Assembly: GCA_949592205.1 (NCBI GenBank)
Contig: CATIUR010000001.1
Span: 238,160,750-238,224,749, forward strand
DNA length: 64,000 nt
Origin: Helichrysum umbraculigerum
Taxonomy: Eukaryota; Streptophyta; Magnoliopsida; Asterales; Asteraceae
Reading direction: 5' to 3'
Shown: piece by piece, positions 10,321 to 20,068 of the stretch
Position numbering within the stretch: the first letter of the stretch is position 1
Layout: every line of letters begins with the position of its first letter
Program-made: the position numbers and the translations under genes
Notes under the pieces: model-generated
Database searches by the model: none
Seen by the model: the letters and a program-made list of their open reading frames with translations, nothing else
Told to the model about the DNA's origin: nothing

Positions 10321-12640
10321 TCCTCAAGCAACACTCAGTTAGAAAAACATTTAAAATGAGGTTTTTAAGGGGTGAGTCAAAATAATTTCAAAATGATACC
10401 ACTTCTAATATGACTAAGACTGTTTAAGAATAAGGGAAAGGATAAGATGATCCTTTCAGAAGCAAGAAGCAATTATCATCAAGCATACTACCAATTCTCG
10501 TGATCTTGGAGTACACATGACTAGGCGATCTCACTATAGGTGGTCACTCAATTCACTCAAAGTGTATCGGGTTCCCTAACAATCTAAATAAGCCAGTCAT
10601 GCAGCACTCATCGTCATAAGCTTGGTCGAGAATCGGATCTCCACCACTTAGGTGAGGACGGTGCTAACTATCCCAAGACATTCAACGGGTGGTAGTGTTT
10701 GGTGAGGTTTAAGGGTATGGGTAGTGGTATATGTTTGGTTGTAAGGGTTTGACTTATCTTAAAACTCAAAGATAGTGAAAAATTTTATTTCAGAACGGAA
10801 CAGAGGATTTTGTAGCTGCTCGTCTTCTATCGAATTTTTCTTGAGAAGGTGATACTTGAAGCACTCAGCTTTATTTGATGGAACTGTTTCTTTTTCTTTT
10901 CTTGATTTTTCTACTTTTTATTTTTCTTTTCTTCTTCAGAACTTCTTTGCCAGAGAATTTCTAAGGATATTTTATGTTGATTCTTTCAGAAATCCTTTTC
11001 GGAACTATGATCTTTGATCTTGAACCTCAATTTCTTTTGTCGTGCCAATTTTTCGCACTTTGACTTTTTAGAGTACACAGAAGAGGAAGACTTTAGAGCA
11101 TAATTGAAGAGGATGTTCTAAAAGATGTTTTTCACGGCCTTAGAAATTCTAAGATAAGGTTTTGGGAATTTTGGGTGAGTAGGGGTTTTGTACGAGGGTT
11201 TTTAAGAAATGAAAGGTTTAGGCTCAACAGGGTTTACTAGGCGGATCATCGATACTGAAAGTAAGTATCGGAAGGGTTTTGGGCTTGAAGAGATATGTAA
11301 GAATTGGGTTTAAATCCTAAGGAATGTCAAGGTCATCTAGCTGCACCTATACCGCGTACGGTACACACCAATGTGGTCTTGAAACGTATGTCTGGAGCAA
11401 GTTCTAATTCAGAGATGCAAGCATCGGCACACACAAGAAATGAAAGTGAAGCATTAAAGATGAATGCTTTTAGGCTCAAGATACCTCACTACAAAATAGG
11501 GTTGTATGTGCCTTGCCATGCTCCTTTCAGATTATTGTTTCTTGCTCGAGAAATTTCTACCTTATTTTTCCTATATTCCAAAATACCTTACTCATATTTC
11601 GAGAATGATTCTTTTCGAAAGTATTTAACTCAAAAACTTAGAGTTTAGTTTCATAATTTAACTCATAATTTTAAATTTTTTGAAAAATTTTGTTTGAAAA
11701 ATTCGTTATTTGGGAAAACATTTTCTGAGTAATGCTATTTTGGACATAAAAATTGCCTAAAATTATCCAAGGTATTCTATACCTTGCTATCCCACACTTA
11801 GAGGAACATTGTCCCTAATGTTCTCTTGAGTTGAGTTTTTACTGGAGGTAGAATCCCACACTTAGAGTTTGAACATGTAAAAAAATGTTTCTTAAGTGTT
11901 AAATTTGGGTTTGAATCCCACACTTAGTGATAAGCTCAGGATAGGGTATAGAATATAACAAGCTATCGAGACAGAATATATGTGGTCATGAAATGGATAG
12001 AAGGTTAAGAAACTCCCCAGATAACGCTTTGAAGCATGTGAAATTTTGCAGGAGAGAGAGTCGAAGTGAGCTTTCTTCTGCATTCTTCTTGAAGGACATC
12101 AAGCTTCATACGGGGTTATCCGGTGTCATGTATCCAACGTTATCAAAAATCAACTTCAATTCTTTTAAGTGGGGATCCTTATGGTGTAGAATCCCATACT
12201 TTAGGTTTTGAAGAAGTTGGAGTGATTTTGATAAGTGTTTGTGGTGTGGGGAGTGATCCCACACTTAGTTCTTTGAAGTGCTTGGATACAAGGAAGTTTT
12301 GAGAAGAACGAGGCCCCTCCATGAGATGTTTGAATGTTCCGCAGTCTGCAAATATTGAAAACTGGTTCGGGTTGCCTTTTGACTTCACGGATTTTCTTCT
12401 TGAAAGTGCGTCATCTCGCCTTTTTCCACGTTCATACATCACAACATTTCTACTTATTAAACAGAAAGAAAATAAAACATAATAAGTAATAGCATAATGT
12501 AAATACGGATAGAGTGATCAACCAACTAGTGGCTGATACAAATAGGTTCCAAAAGTAAGGTTTAACAGTAGCCAACAAACACAAGATAATAATAATGATA
12601 ATGTCTGAAACCAAAGTCAGATGATGCAAATGGGGTAGAA
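10321..12640 (-). other. Non-coding 3' region of element A with repeated AAGTGTGGGA motifs
   Basis: This lies downstream, in the sense of A, of the ORF1-like gene. No convincing coding sequence is present. The minus-strand motif CTAAGTGTGGGATT recurs near 11,787, 11,853, 11,916 and 12,250, with a weaker copy near 12,189. The same motif forms the purine-rich end next to A's LTR at 2,424-2,436, so these look like duplicates of the polypurine-tract neighbourhood. Confidence 0.65.
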
Positions 12641-12880
12641 CTATGAGGCTGGGGATCCCTGGTCAGGTGCATCAATATGCTGAGTAGGAGCTGGTGCTAT
12701 GGATGGTCCTACGACTGACTGCTGGCCACTAGATACTCTCTGTCCCTGTTCTTCAGCATTGATCAGTTTGAGCTGAATCAATATGTCTCTGAGGGTAGCT
12801 GCTGGCAGTCTCATCGGATCAGTGTAGCCCCACTCTAACAAAATAGCCGAAGTAACCCCTGCTTGCTCTAGTAAGGTCAT
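12641..12880 (-). pseudogene. C-terminal remainder of the element A ORF1-like protein, behind a TAG
   Basis: These 79 codons are in the same frame as the 493-codon ORF and are separated from it only by the stop TAG (12,887-12,889) and two codons. The sequence continues with MTLLEQAGVTSAILLEWGY and a Gln/Pro-rich tail. The simplest reading is one gene of about 575 codons with a premature stop; readthrough is possible but unsupported. No domain was recognised. Confidence 0.55.
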
Positions 12881-12886
12881 GTAAGC

Positions 12887-14368
12887 CTAGCGTAGCATAG
12901 TCTCTGTCGGTACAGCTGAGGAAGAGATCGGTCCCCAGTTTAATAGCATCCCGGAAGTGTCAAAAGATACAGCATCAGTGCCCAAGTAGACTGTGTCAGC
13001 ACGGTAAGATCCACTGGCGACTGGCTGGGCAGGATGAGAAATCACAGGTGCAGAAATCACTGGCTGAACTACCGGTATCTCGGCCTCAACTGACTGGACC
13101 TGCTCTGGTACTGGTGTGGTCCGGATAGCGGGTGATGGTGTATGGGTGGTATGTGATGGGATGGATGTATGTGGTGGTGTTATGGCTGGTGGTGGTGGAC
13201 CGCATCGGTACAAGTAAGGCTCTGGGTCAGGAATACCAAGTTTCCTGGAAATCAACAGCTGATGGGAACGGCTAACCTGAAGAGCATGCAAAAGATAATA
13301 CTGTGTTAGCGAGGTCACTGGATCTGTGTAGTGAACAGTAGCCTGAGTTGGTGGCTCGGCTGTCTCAGCTCCTCTATGCGGGACACTAGCATGAGTAGTA
13401 GGTGCTCGGGCTCTATCAGATGGGCTATCCTCAGTATCTGCAACAGGTGAGGATCCTCTAACACGCTTCCCAGGGAGACGACATCCTGGAATGATCTGTT
13501 TGGTGTTCTTCCATAGGCACTGTCTCTGCTCATCTACCTCAACAAGATGGATCAACTTGCAGTAGTCCAAGTTGAATGGCAAAGAACGAGAACAAACAGT
13601 AAACTCCTCAGTGTGGGCCTCAGTCAACAATCCCATACTATACAGCAATCTAGTAATGATCGACCCCATGAACATGTGCCTATCCATGTCTGTCTCAGCT
13701 CCAAGTCTCTCAGCGATCAAGAAAGCAACATTCAGATTCTTTCCTCCTATGATTGCTTCCATGAACTTCAATTCTTCGGCACTCACAGCACCACCTTCCT
13801 TCTTTCCAAATATAGAACATGCTAACAACTTGTAAAGGATGTGATGAACCGGCTTGATGAAAGTGGATGACTTAACACAGCTCCTAAAGTTTGATCCTGC
13901 TAAATCCATCCAAATATCCTTATGGTTCCTGTTTGGTAGGCTGGAGATGTCTTGAACACTGTTTCTGAACCATGAAGAGTTGACCTGAGACTCTGTATAT
14001 AAACCAATATACACTCCCAAGTCGGCAACTGAGATATGATGAATCTGTTCCTGAAACCTGAATGAAATCTTTCTTTTGTCGGATACGCTCATTTTTGGGT
14101 TCAGCTGGTAAGTCATCATGAACTCTGTCACTACTTCTCGGTATGCATACTCATCTATATCGAAGAGACGGAGAAGGGCATTGTTCACTTGACCATCGGT
14201 CTCATACATCAACAAACTCTTCAACTCATCCCTGATCCCTAGCTTAATCATGTCTTTCCATACCACATATCGATTACTGCCTATCGGTCGCTGCAACCAC
14301 TGGCGAATGAGTGACCTATTCTTTGAAGATTTGGCCAAGTAGCTGAGTGAAGGTGGGCAATTTTCCAT
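12887..14368 (-). CDS. ATHILA ORF1-like protein of element A
   Basis: This is a 493-codon ORF with an ATG start directly behind a good splice acceptor. Residues about 60-130 (FDIDEYAYREVVTEFMMTYQ ... FRFQEQIHHISVADLGVYIGL) follow the pattern of the Arabidopsis retrotransposon ORF1 C-terminal family: a hydrophobic F-T-F/Y strand, an F-R-hydrophobic strand and a leucine-rich L-G-x-x-I/L-G-L end. Residues after about 300 are Pro/Thr/Ser-rich and probably disordered. No protease or reverse transcriptase motif is present. In plant Athila-type elements this family has no proven function. It ends at a TAG, after which the frame stays open for about 80 more codons. The family call is from pattern memory. 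Confidence 0.65.
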   Translation of the reverse strand: MENCPPSLSYLAKSSKNRSLIRQWLQRPIGSNRYVVWKDMIKLGIRDELKSLLMYETDGQVNNALLRLFDIDEYAYREVVTEFMMTYQLNPKMSVSDKRKISFRFQEQIHHISVADLGVYIGLYTESQVNSSWFRNSVQDISSLPNRNHKDIWMDLAGSNFRSCVKSSTFIKPVHHILYKLLACSIFGKKEGGAVSAEELKFMEAIIGGKNLNVAFLIAERLGAETDMDRHMFMGSIITRLLYSMGLLTEAHTEEFTVCSRSLPFNLDYCKLIHLVEVDEQRQCLWKNTKQIIPGCRLPGKRVRGSSPVADTEDSPSDRARAPTTHASVPHRGAETAEPPTQATVHYTDPVTSLTQYYLLHALQVSRSHQLLISRKLGIPDPEPYLYRCGPPPPAITPPHTSIPSHTTHTPSPAIRTTPVPEQVQSVEAEIPVVQPVISAPVISHPAQPVASGSYRADTVYLGTDAVSFDTSGMLLNWGPISSSAVPTETMLR

Positions 14369-14395
14369 CTGTGATAAAAGACAAGAAAAGATTAG
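14369..14395 (-). promoter_or_regulatory. Predicted 3' splice site directly before the ORF1-like start codon
   Basis: The minus strand reads a pyrimidine-rich run (TTTTCTTGTCTTTTATCACAG) abutting ATGGAAAATTGCCC. The CAG is immediately followed by the ATG, so the downstream gene could be expressed from a spliced RNA that skips the two upstream ORFs. The donor was not identified with confidence. Confidence 0.55.
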
Positions 14396-16072
14396 GCCAT
14401 AATAGTGATATATTAATGGATATGCTAAAGTACTTCCAAATTTTCAGAAAAAATTGGAAATGTAGGCTTTAGAAATGGGCATATCCAGAAATTTTAAAAT
14501 TACTAAACCTAACCGCAACCAATCACAAATCCAAAAACTTTTATCAACTTATGTCTAAATAAGGGTAAGTGGCACAAAGCTTCAAGTTCCTAGCATAATT
14601 AAAGCAAGTCAACAAGGTACCTAACTTAATTATCCCAAGCACTAGAAACTTAAATACTTCATGTTCATGGTTAATCAATCTAAATGAGATTAAGTCCAAG
14701 GTCATATAGTTACCTCAAGTAAATCAATTAATCATAAAAGGGCATATTACCAATTAAATATGCAATCCAATATTCCGCAATTTCCAAAAGACATAAAGCT
14801 TTATTTACATGATTTCAAGCAAATGACGGAAGTAAACTTATTTGACAAGATGGTAGTTTTTAGAAAATGGCGTTTTTGTGGGTTTCATTTCAAAGTCATA
14901 CACTTTATTAATTAAAGTGATAAACTTAAAAAATGATTAAATGAACCGAAGCTTGTTTTGATAATCTTGTAAGCTTTTTAAGTTTAGAAAAGTCATAAAC
15001 ATGGTTTAAAAATAAAAGTTTTAAGTAAAAATAATGTTTATGATGATTTTATTAAAAATGAGCTTACTTTAATTACCAAAAACTAGCTTAACCCTTTTCT
15101 AATCGCAAATGATCAATCAAAACATGTTAACCTATCATATTTAAGCATAACTCAATCAACAAAAGTCAACATAAGCAATTAATCAACCAAAAAGTCAAAC
15201 TAGCCATAGTTCATCAAAAAGTCAACACTTTAATTCCCAATCTTGCAATCAAGCCAACAAATCACTAGATTAAGCTTGTAATCATGTTAAGCATCAAGAT
15301 AAGCATGAAATAACACTAAAGATTGCAACTTTTAACCATGAAATCTATGAAAATGAGTTACAAGCCCTAATTTTTAAAGTTTCATGAAAATCACAAAAGT
15401 AGGTCAAGAATTACCTTAAACTTGATGTAATGATGTTGTGGATGCAAGAAAGATCATAAAATGATGAATTTTGAGCTTGGAATCATGCAAAATGGTTGAG
15501 AAATGGAGATTTGGTGGTGATGGGGAGGAGGAAGAAGATGAAGTTTTTAATGATTTTGTCTTTTGTGTGTGGCTAAAATCCTTTTTATACCCTTTTAAAC
15601 GTACGCGATATAAAATTTGCGAAAGATACGAAACATACAAGTAAAATTTCAAAGTTTAAAATTTTTTTAATAAAACAATTTTAAAAAGTATGTTCGTAAT
15701 TTTCTGAATCTTTACGCGCAGTCTGAAAAGATATTGCGAATCGTATGCGAAATCGTATACGTTTTTATTTAAAACAAGACAATCTTTTTGTGTTCTTTAA
15801 AATCCAAGACAAATTCAAAATTAATTTTTTCAAAATTTAAAAATAAACTTTTTCGAACTTTCTGAAAATGTCTGAAATTCGTTACTGTGTTGTGCGAATT
15901 TGAATTTTAAAAGAACGTTTTCTTGTGTTTTTAAACGCAAGCTTTTAAATTTAATAATTAACCACTAATATTACTTATCCTAAATACTTAAAATAAAACT
16001 AAATTAACTAAAGTTTGGGTTGCCTCCCAAAAAGCGCTTGGTTAAAATCGGTAGCTCGACTTTTGGACAAAT
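14396..16072 (-). other. AT-rich non-coding spacer between the ORFs of element A
   Basis: About 1.7 kb without a plausible gene. It is strongly AT-rich, as plant introns are. It has a conserved-looking hairpin at its upstream end (16,015-16,030) and the splice acceptor at its downstream end, so it may be an intron. Confidence 0.6.
16015..16030 (-). other. Hairpin TTGGGAGGCAACCCAA behind the 156-codon ORF
   Basis: The minus strand forms a 5-bp stem TTGGG/CCCAA with loop AGGCAA, 42 nt after the stop of the 156-codon ORF. I recall the GGGAGGCAACCC motif as recurrent in plant Athila/Tat-type LTR elements. It could be an RNA processing or packaging signal, but that is inference. Confidence 0.5.
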
Positions 16073-16543
16073 TTATTTTATATTGCCCAAGAGCAATTGT
16101 TTAAGTGAATTTGGTGCTCTTGGTTGAGGGAAAGTGTAGCGAGGAATAAAGTCACAAGTGAGAATCTTAATGACAGAATCAACTAGGTCTGCGGGATGTA
16201 ACGAGAATCGTTCGTGTTCAGTGAGAAACATACGTTCCTTTTTGCCTAAATCTAGAAGATTGTCAATAAACTTGTTAAATTCCTTTCTAACTTTCTTAGG
16301 GTTTGAAATTCCGTTTCGTGATCCGTCATCTATATGGTTTAAGTCATGAAGAAGCATTCCTAGGGTTTGTTGAAATTTCCATTCTTCTCTTGAATCTGGA
16401 TCTCCGGTGGTAGTGTGAACTGACTCCGTGATTTCTTCGATTAAAGATGTTTGTGAAACGGTGAAAGGAAATTTTGACTGAGAAAATAACAAAGGGAGTG
16501 AGACGTTAATATCCTTCCTTCCAGCAAAGAAAGTAGCTTCCAT
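16073..16543 (-). CDS. Unknown protein, second ORF of element A
   Basis: A 156-codon ORF starts with ATG 15 nt after the TAA of the preceding 327-codon ORF, so the two lie on one RNA in a dicistronic layout. The protein has a mixed hydrophobic and charged composition, for example EEWKFQQTLGMLLHDLNHID and VRKEFNKFIDNLLDLGKKER, which suggest helices. No zinc knuckle, protease or nucleic-acid-binding motif is visible, and I recognise no family. It may be the C-terminal half of a larger gag-like protein cut by a stop and frame change, or a separate structural protein. Confidence 0.55.
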   Translation of the reverse strand: MEATFFAGRKDINVSLPLLFSQSKFPFTVSQTSLIEEITESVHTTTGDPDSREEWKFQQTLGMLLHDLNHIDDGSRNGISNPKKVRKEFNKFIDNLLDLGKKERMFLTEHERFSLHPADLVDSVIKILTCDFIPRYTFPQPRAPNSLKQLLLGNIK

Positions 16544-16558
16544 GTTATCGTCAGTGGC

Positions 16559-17542
16559 TTAAGGGAATATCTCTAACAACTTGTCGATCATATAAGTAGC
16601 GGGGTCAACGAAAAATGGAATTTTATCAGAAATGATGAGAGATATAGCGGGATCTTTGCTGATCCAGAACTCAAGCTCATAAATCATAGCCGCAACATGA
16701 CGATTAATTAGGGTTTGGGAAACCGGTTGATAATCGGTGCAGGCGAATAGGTCCATTAGTAGGTCTATTTCTGATTTAAGCTTTAGTTCTTGCTCTCGAT
16801 AATGTGTGAAGATACCTTCCTCCTTTTGATTTGGAAGATGGTGGAGAATACCAACCTGTTTCTTTATCCTACGAGCGACTTCTCTTTGTTCAACTGAAAA
16901 ATGAAAGTCAGACGTTTTGAGTTGTCTGGCAAATGCCCGACAAACATCCAATCTCCTATCAGGATCAAAAGAGTTACCTACGTAGCGGATATTTTCTTCA
17001 GGTTTGATTGGTAAAGTCCTATCAACAACACGATAGATGGTGTACTCGGGTTCGGGTACGAGGTTCAAAAAGATAGGTGATTTTGGAGGGTATTCGTAAA
17101 CTTCTTCGTCCCATGGTGGAAGAAGTTCTTCAATGGGTGGAAAACGAAAGGGTTGAAGATGTTCAGAGTTACTCTCGACAAAACCAGATGAGGTAGGGAA
17201 TTGAAAGAAGTTTTCTAAGGAATATGAAATCTCAGGGGCAGGTATAACCTGGTAGCTTAGAATGCTAGATGCAGAAGTTGAGATCTTCTGATGAGAATCA
17301 TGGTTTCCTAAGTCAAGATCTAAGAATTGCCCTATGGTTCTAGATTCATCGTCTGAATTAGCGGAGATAACTTCGGAAGAGGATAAAGATGAAGAGTAGA
17401 CGTCAGATTCCAACTCTTGTTCTAAGCAGGCGAAGAACTCAGCGTCATCCATGGCCATCATTTCTTCGGACGTCTTGAGGGCGAGTGGAGAAATGAAGCT
17501 AGACGGAAATGAATCATAGAAAGATGTTTTTGTATTTTTCAT
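16559..17542 (-). CDS. Unknown protein, first ORF of element A (gag position)
   Basis: A 327-codon ORF, the first after the primer site (132 nt from it), so it takes the place normally held by gag. The N-terminal half (residues about 20-170) is acidic and Ser/Glu/Pro-rich. The C-terminal half (about 190-325) has amphipathic helices such as FSVEQREVARRIKKQVGIL and LINRHVAAMIYELEFWISK. There is no CCHC zinc knuckle. I do not recognise a family. The clean reading frame over nearly 1 kb in an AT-rich element argues that it was recently under coding constraint. Confidence 0.6.
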   Translation of the reverse strand: MKNTKTSFYDSFPSSFISPLALKTSEEMMAMDDAEFFACLEQELESDVYSSSLSSSEVISANSDDESRTIGQFLDLDLGNHDSHQKISTSASSILSYQVIPAPEISYSLENFFQFPTSSGFVESNSEHLQPFRFPPIEELLPPWDEEVYEYPPKSPIFLNLVPEPEYTIYRVVDRTLPIKPEENIRYVGNSFDPDRRLDVCRAFARQLKTSDFHFSVEQREVARRIKKQVGILHHLPNQKEEGIFTHYREQELKLKSEIDLLMDLFACTDYQPVSQTLINRHVAAMIYELEFWISKDPAISLIISDKIPFFVDPATYMIDKLLEIFP

Positions 17543-17673
17543 TTTTAATTAAACTATCGAAATTATTCTAAGGAAAGCAAATAACTACCAACTAAGTTTG
17601 GGAAAACCTAATTGGAAAGGGTCTCCTAAAAGCTAGAATATCTAAGGCGGCTTCAAATCGTAACGCTCTACGA

Positions 17674-17691
17674 TCCCCGGCAGCGGCGCCA
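17674..17691 (-). other. Primer binding site of element A (tRNA-Asp type)
   Basis: The minus strand reads TGGCGCCGCTGCCGGGGA, beginning 6 nt after the LTR. It matches the complement of the 3' end of plant tRNA-Asp except for one position. Athila elements are known to use this tRNA. It sets the orientation of A. Confidence 0.85.
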
Positions 17692-17697
17692 AAAACT

Positions 17698-20068
17698 TGT
17701 CGTCACCCCTATCGGTCGGTCGGATTTGACTCCGGTCGTTGTTCCAACAGCAACAGACGCGGCGGACAGTGAGTTTTAAATTTATATGAGCTGGGGCTCA
17801 AACTATAAGTACTACCTACCTTGGGAGCAAGCAGTAAGTATAACTCGAGGTCGTTCTTAAATCGGAGCGAATTGAAATAAAGCGGGTCACCAAAGATTAT
17901 GGTCGCAATTAGGATGGGGGTAGGTAGATAGATCTTGGATTGATTTGGTTTTCTAATTATCCTAAATGCAGAAAAGTAAATAACGAGAAATGAAATTAGG
18001 GTTTAAGCAGACAGGTAGAGATGTGATTGCTGAAACTTGGATACTAGGGTTTCGGGATGATGTTCATTATAAAATTGATTGGAGATTCACCAAATAAAGA
18101 GTAGACATACTTTCGGTGTAAACACTAGGACCCTACGTTCAGGTGAAACCCTAGAAACATATGTCACTAGAATCCTAGGTTATCATGATTCTGATCAGAT
18201 CAGGCTGTTTTCAAACCCTCCTGAGCCTTTGCTTAACTAAGACAAAGTCACCCTAAATGTTCTAGGGATCAGGCATAAGGCAACAGACCGCAATTGTATT
18301 ACTGACCTTTCTTAACACCTAATCGTCTATTTACTTTCATTATAGCAAATACTGATTGTATCCTGTGTATGTTAAACTATTGGTGTGATTAGGGTTTTGC
18401 ATGTCTAGGTATATGATTGACACTACCCTGTATTGTTTCTATTGAAGCACATACTTAACCATCATAAATATAGACCCTCCTTTACAGTCAGGCGTTCATC
18501 CCTAGGAATAATCACGGTGTACAGGGCAATTAGGCATTTCCACAGTGTTCCAAACCCTAGATGTACTGACGGTGTACTTGGCATTTAAGCAATTCCACAG
18601 TGTTCCAGATCTTAGGTGTACTAACGGTGTACAGTGCAACAAGCATTTCCACAGCTTTGATTCCTAGACCACAGTTCTAGAAGGATCACTTCTAGGTAAT
18701 TCACGATGAAACAATCCATGGCATTTCCTTAGCTTCCACGTATTTGTACTTCACACGAGGTGTTTCCAACGCTATACGAAGTACCGTGCCTTTTTAAAGG
18801 AAAGTTCATAGTTTCATACTGTAACTGGAGATAACTGTATATTCATAGTATTAGGGTTGATCAGATCCTATCCTAGGGCAACAGTCATGTGAAAGTCTGG
18901 AAAGGGTGATGAGAGACTAGATCTATATTCAGGATAAGCTTAACCAGATACACAGCATAACAATTTCCAATCGTATAAATGAAACATTAATTTAACATCA
19001 TCCCTACTCCTAATATCTACATTTCAACAATCACAATATTAAACTACTCTATAAACATGGCAATATGCAGAATACAAACTGAAATAACATAAAGCACAAG
19101 CATTATAACAGTAAGTAAAGTTTAGATATCACCGGGAATACAGCAGCGTAATACTGAGGATTACAAATAGTCTGAACTTGAAAAACTCGTTACAACAAGA
19201 TTACCAAGCTAAAACTTCCTCTAGACTCGAACCGTAAGCTCAACCCTAACCTTTCTCCTCTAACTCCTAAGAGTAGTGCTAGAGAGAGAAAGTTAGAGAG
19301 AGAAAGTGAAAGAAAATAGAGAAATAAGAAAAGTGAGAGAATGAGAAATGTGTGAATGTGTTGAGGTGTGTAAAATGAGGAGGAGTGATCCCCTATTTAT
19401 AGGCAAAGCTCAAAAATCAGCCGTACAACTCGCGAAACAGCACGTACAAGCAAACGATGCACGATACAGGGTACAGGGGGCCGTATACGGCCTTGGTAGG
19501 GCCGTATACGGTGTTAGGTAGGCCGTATACGGTCTCTGTGGGGCCGTATATGGTTCCCAGGGCCGTATACGGTGTTCGTCTGATTTCGTTCGTTGCTTAA
19601 AACGCGCGTATCTCCTTCGTTATGCGTCCGTTTGACCTGATTCTTTCACCTGTGGTTTCGTAATTACGTTACGCTTCTAATGATGCCAACTTCACTGAAA
19701 TTGGATGTGTATAGCTCAAGCATAGCTGAAATGACTTTATAGGGTCTGATACTGCTCAGTCTTCTCCGTTCTTTATCCGATTTGCATGATTCTTGATTTT
19801 CCCTTCTCGATTTTACCTGTTTTATCATATGATGAAGTTAGAATGTGATCTATATAAGGTAAATGAGGCCGGGTGATTTTGTGCACGTTTATTCGTCATG
19901 ATTTGCTTGTTATTTGGACGTTTTAGGTGATTTTTGCAGCAACGCCTATATTTAGACCACTTTAGTGAAATTTAGTAAATAATGATCATTTTGGAATGTT
20001 TTCACTAAAGTTACGTCCAAAAAGTGCGGAATATTGCCCTTAAAAACATGACTATTTGAGTCATATCA
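17698..20068 (-). repeat. LTR of element A (5' LTR in its own sense)
   Basis: 2,371 bp, nearly 99% identical to 48-2,419. It is followed by the AGAAC target duplication at 20,069-20,073. It includes the palindrome array at 19,481-19,572 and the TATA-like box at 19,393-19,402. Confidence 0.95.

Larger units (their letters stand above)
48..20068 (-). mobile_element. Athila-like LTR retrotransposon A without pol, hosting element B
   Basis: Two LTRs (48-2,419 and 17,698-20,068; 2,372 and 2,371 bp, about 28 differences counted by eye) flank the element, with target duplication AGAAC on both sides. On the minus strand the order is LTR, tRNA-Asp-type primer site, ORFs of 327 and 156 codons, a long non-coding stretch, a splice acceptor, a 493-codon ORF with an ATHILA ORF1-like region, a 2.3-kb non-coding tail and the second LTR. 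No protease, reverse transcriptase or integrase is present, so A is non-autonomous. Without the nested B element (7,869 bp plus 5-bp duplication) A is about 12.15 kb. Its autonomous partner is not in the window. Confidence 0.9.

Noticed and set aside
11304..11648. 114-codon plus-strand frame
   Set aside because: It is antisense to element A, begins in low-complexity sequence, shows no domain, and has no relatives I recognise.
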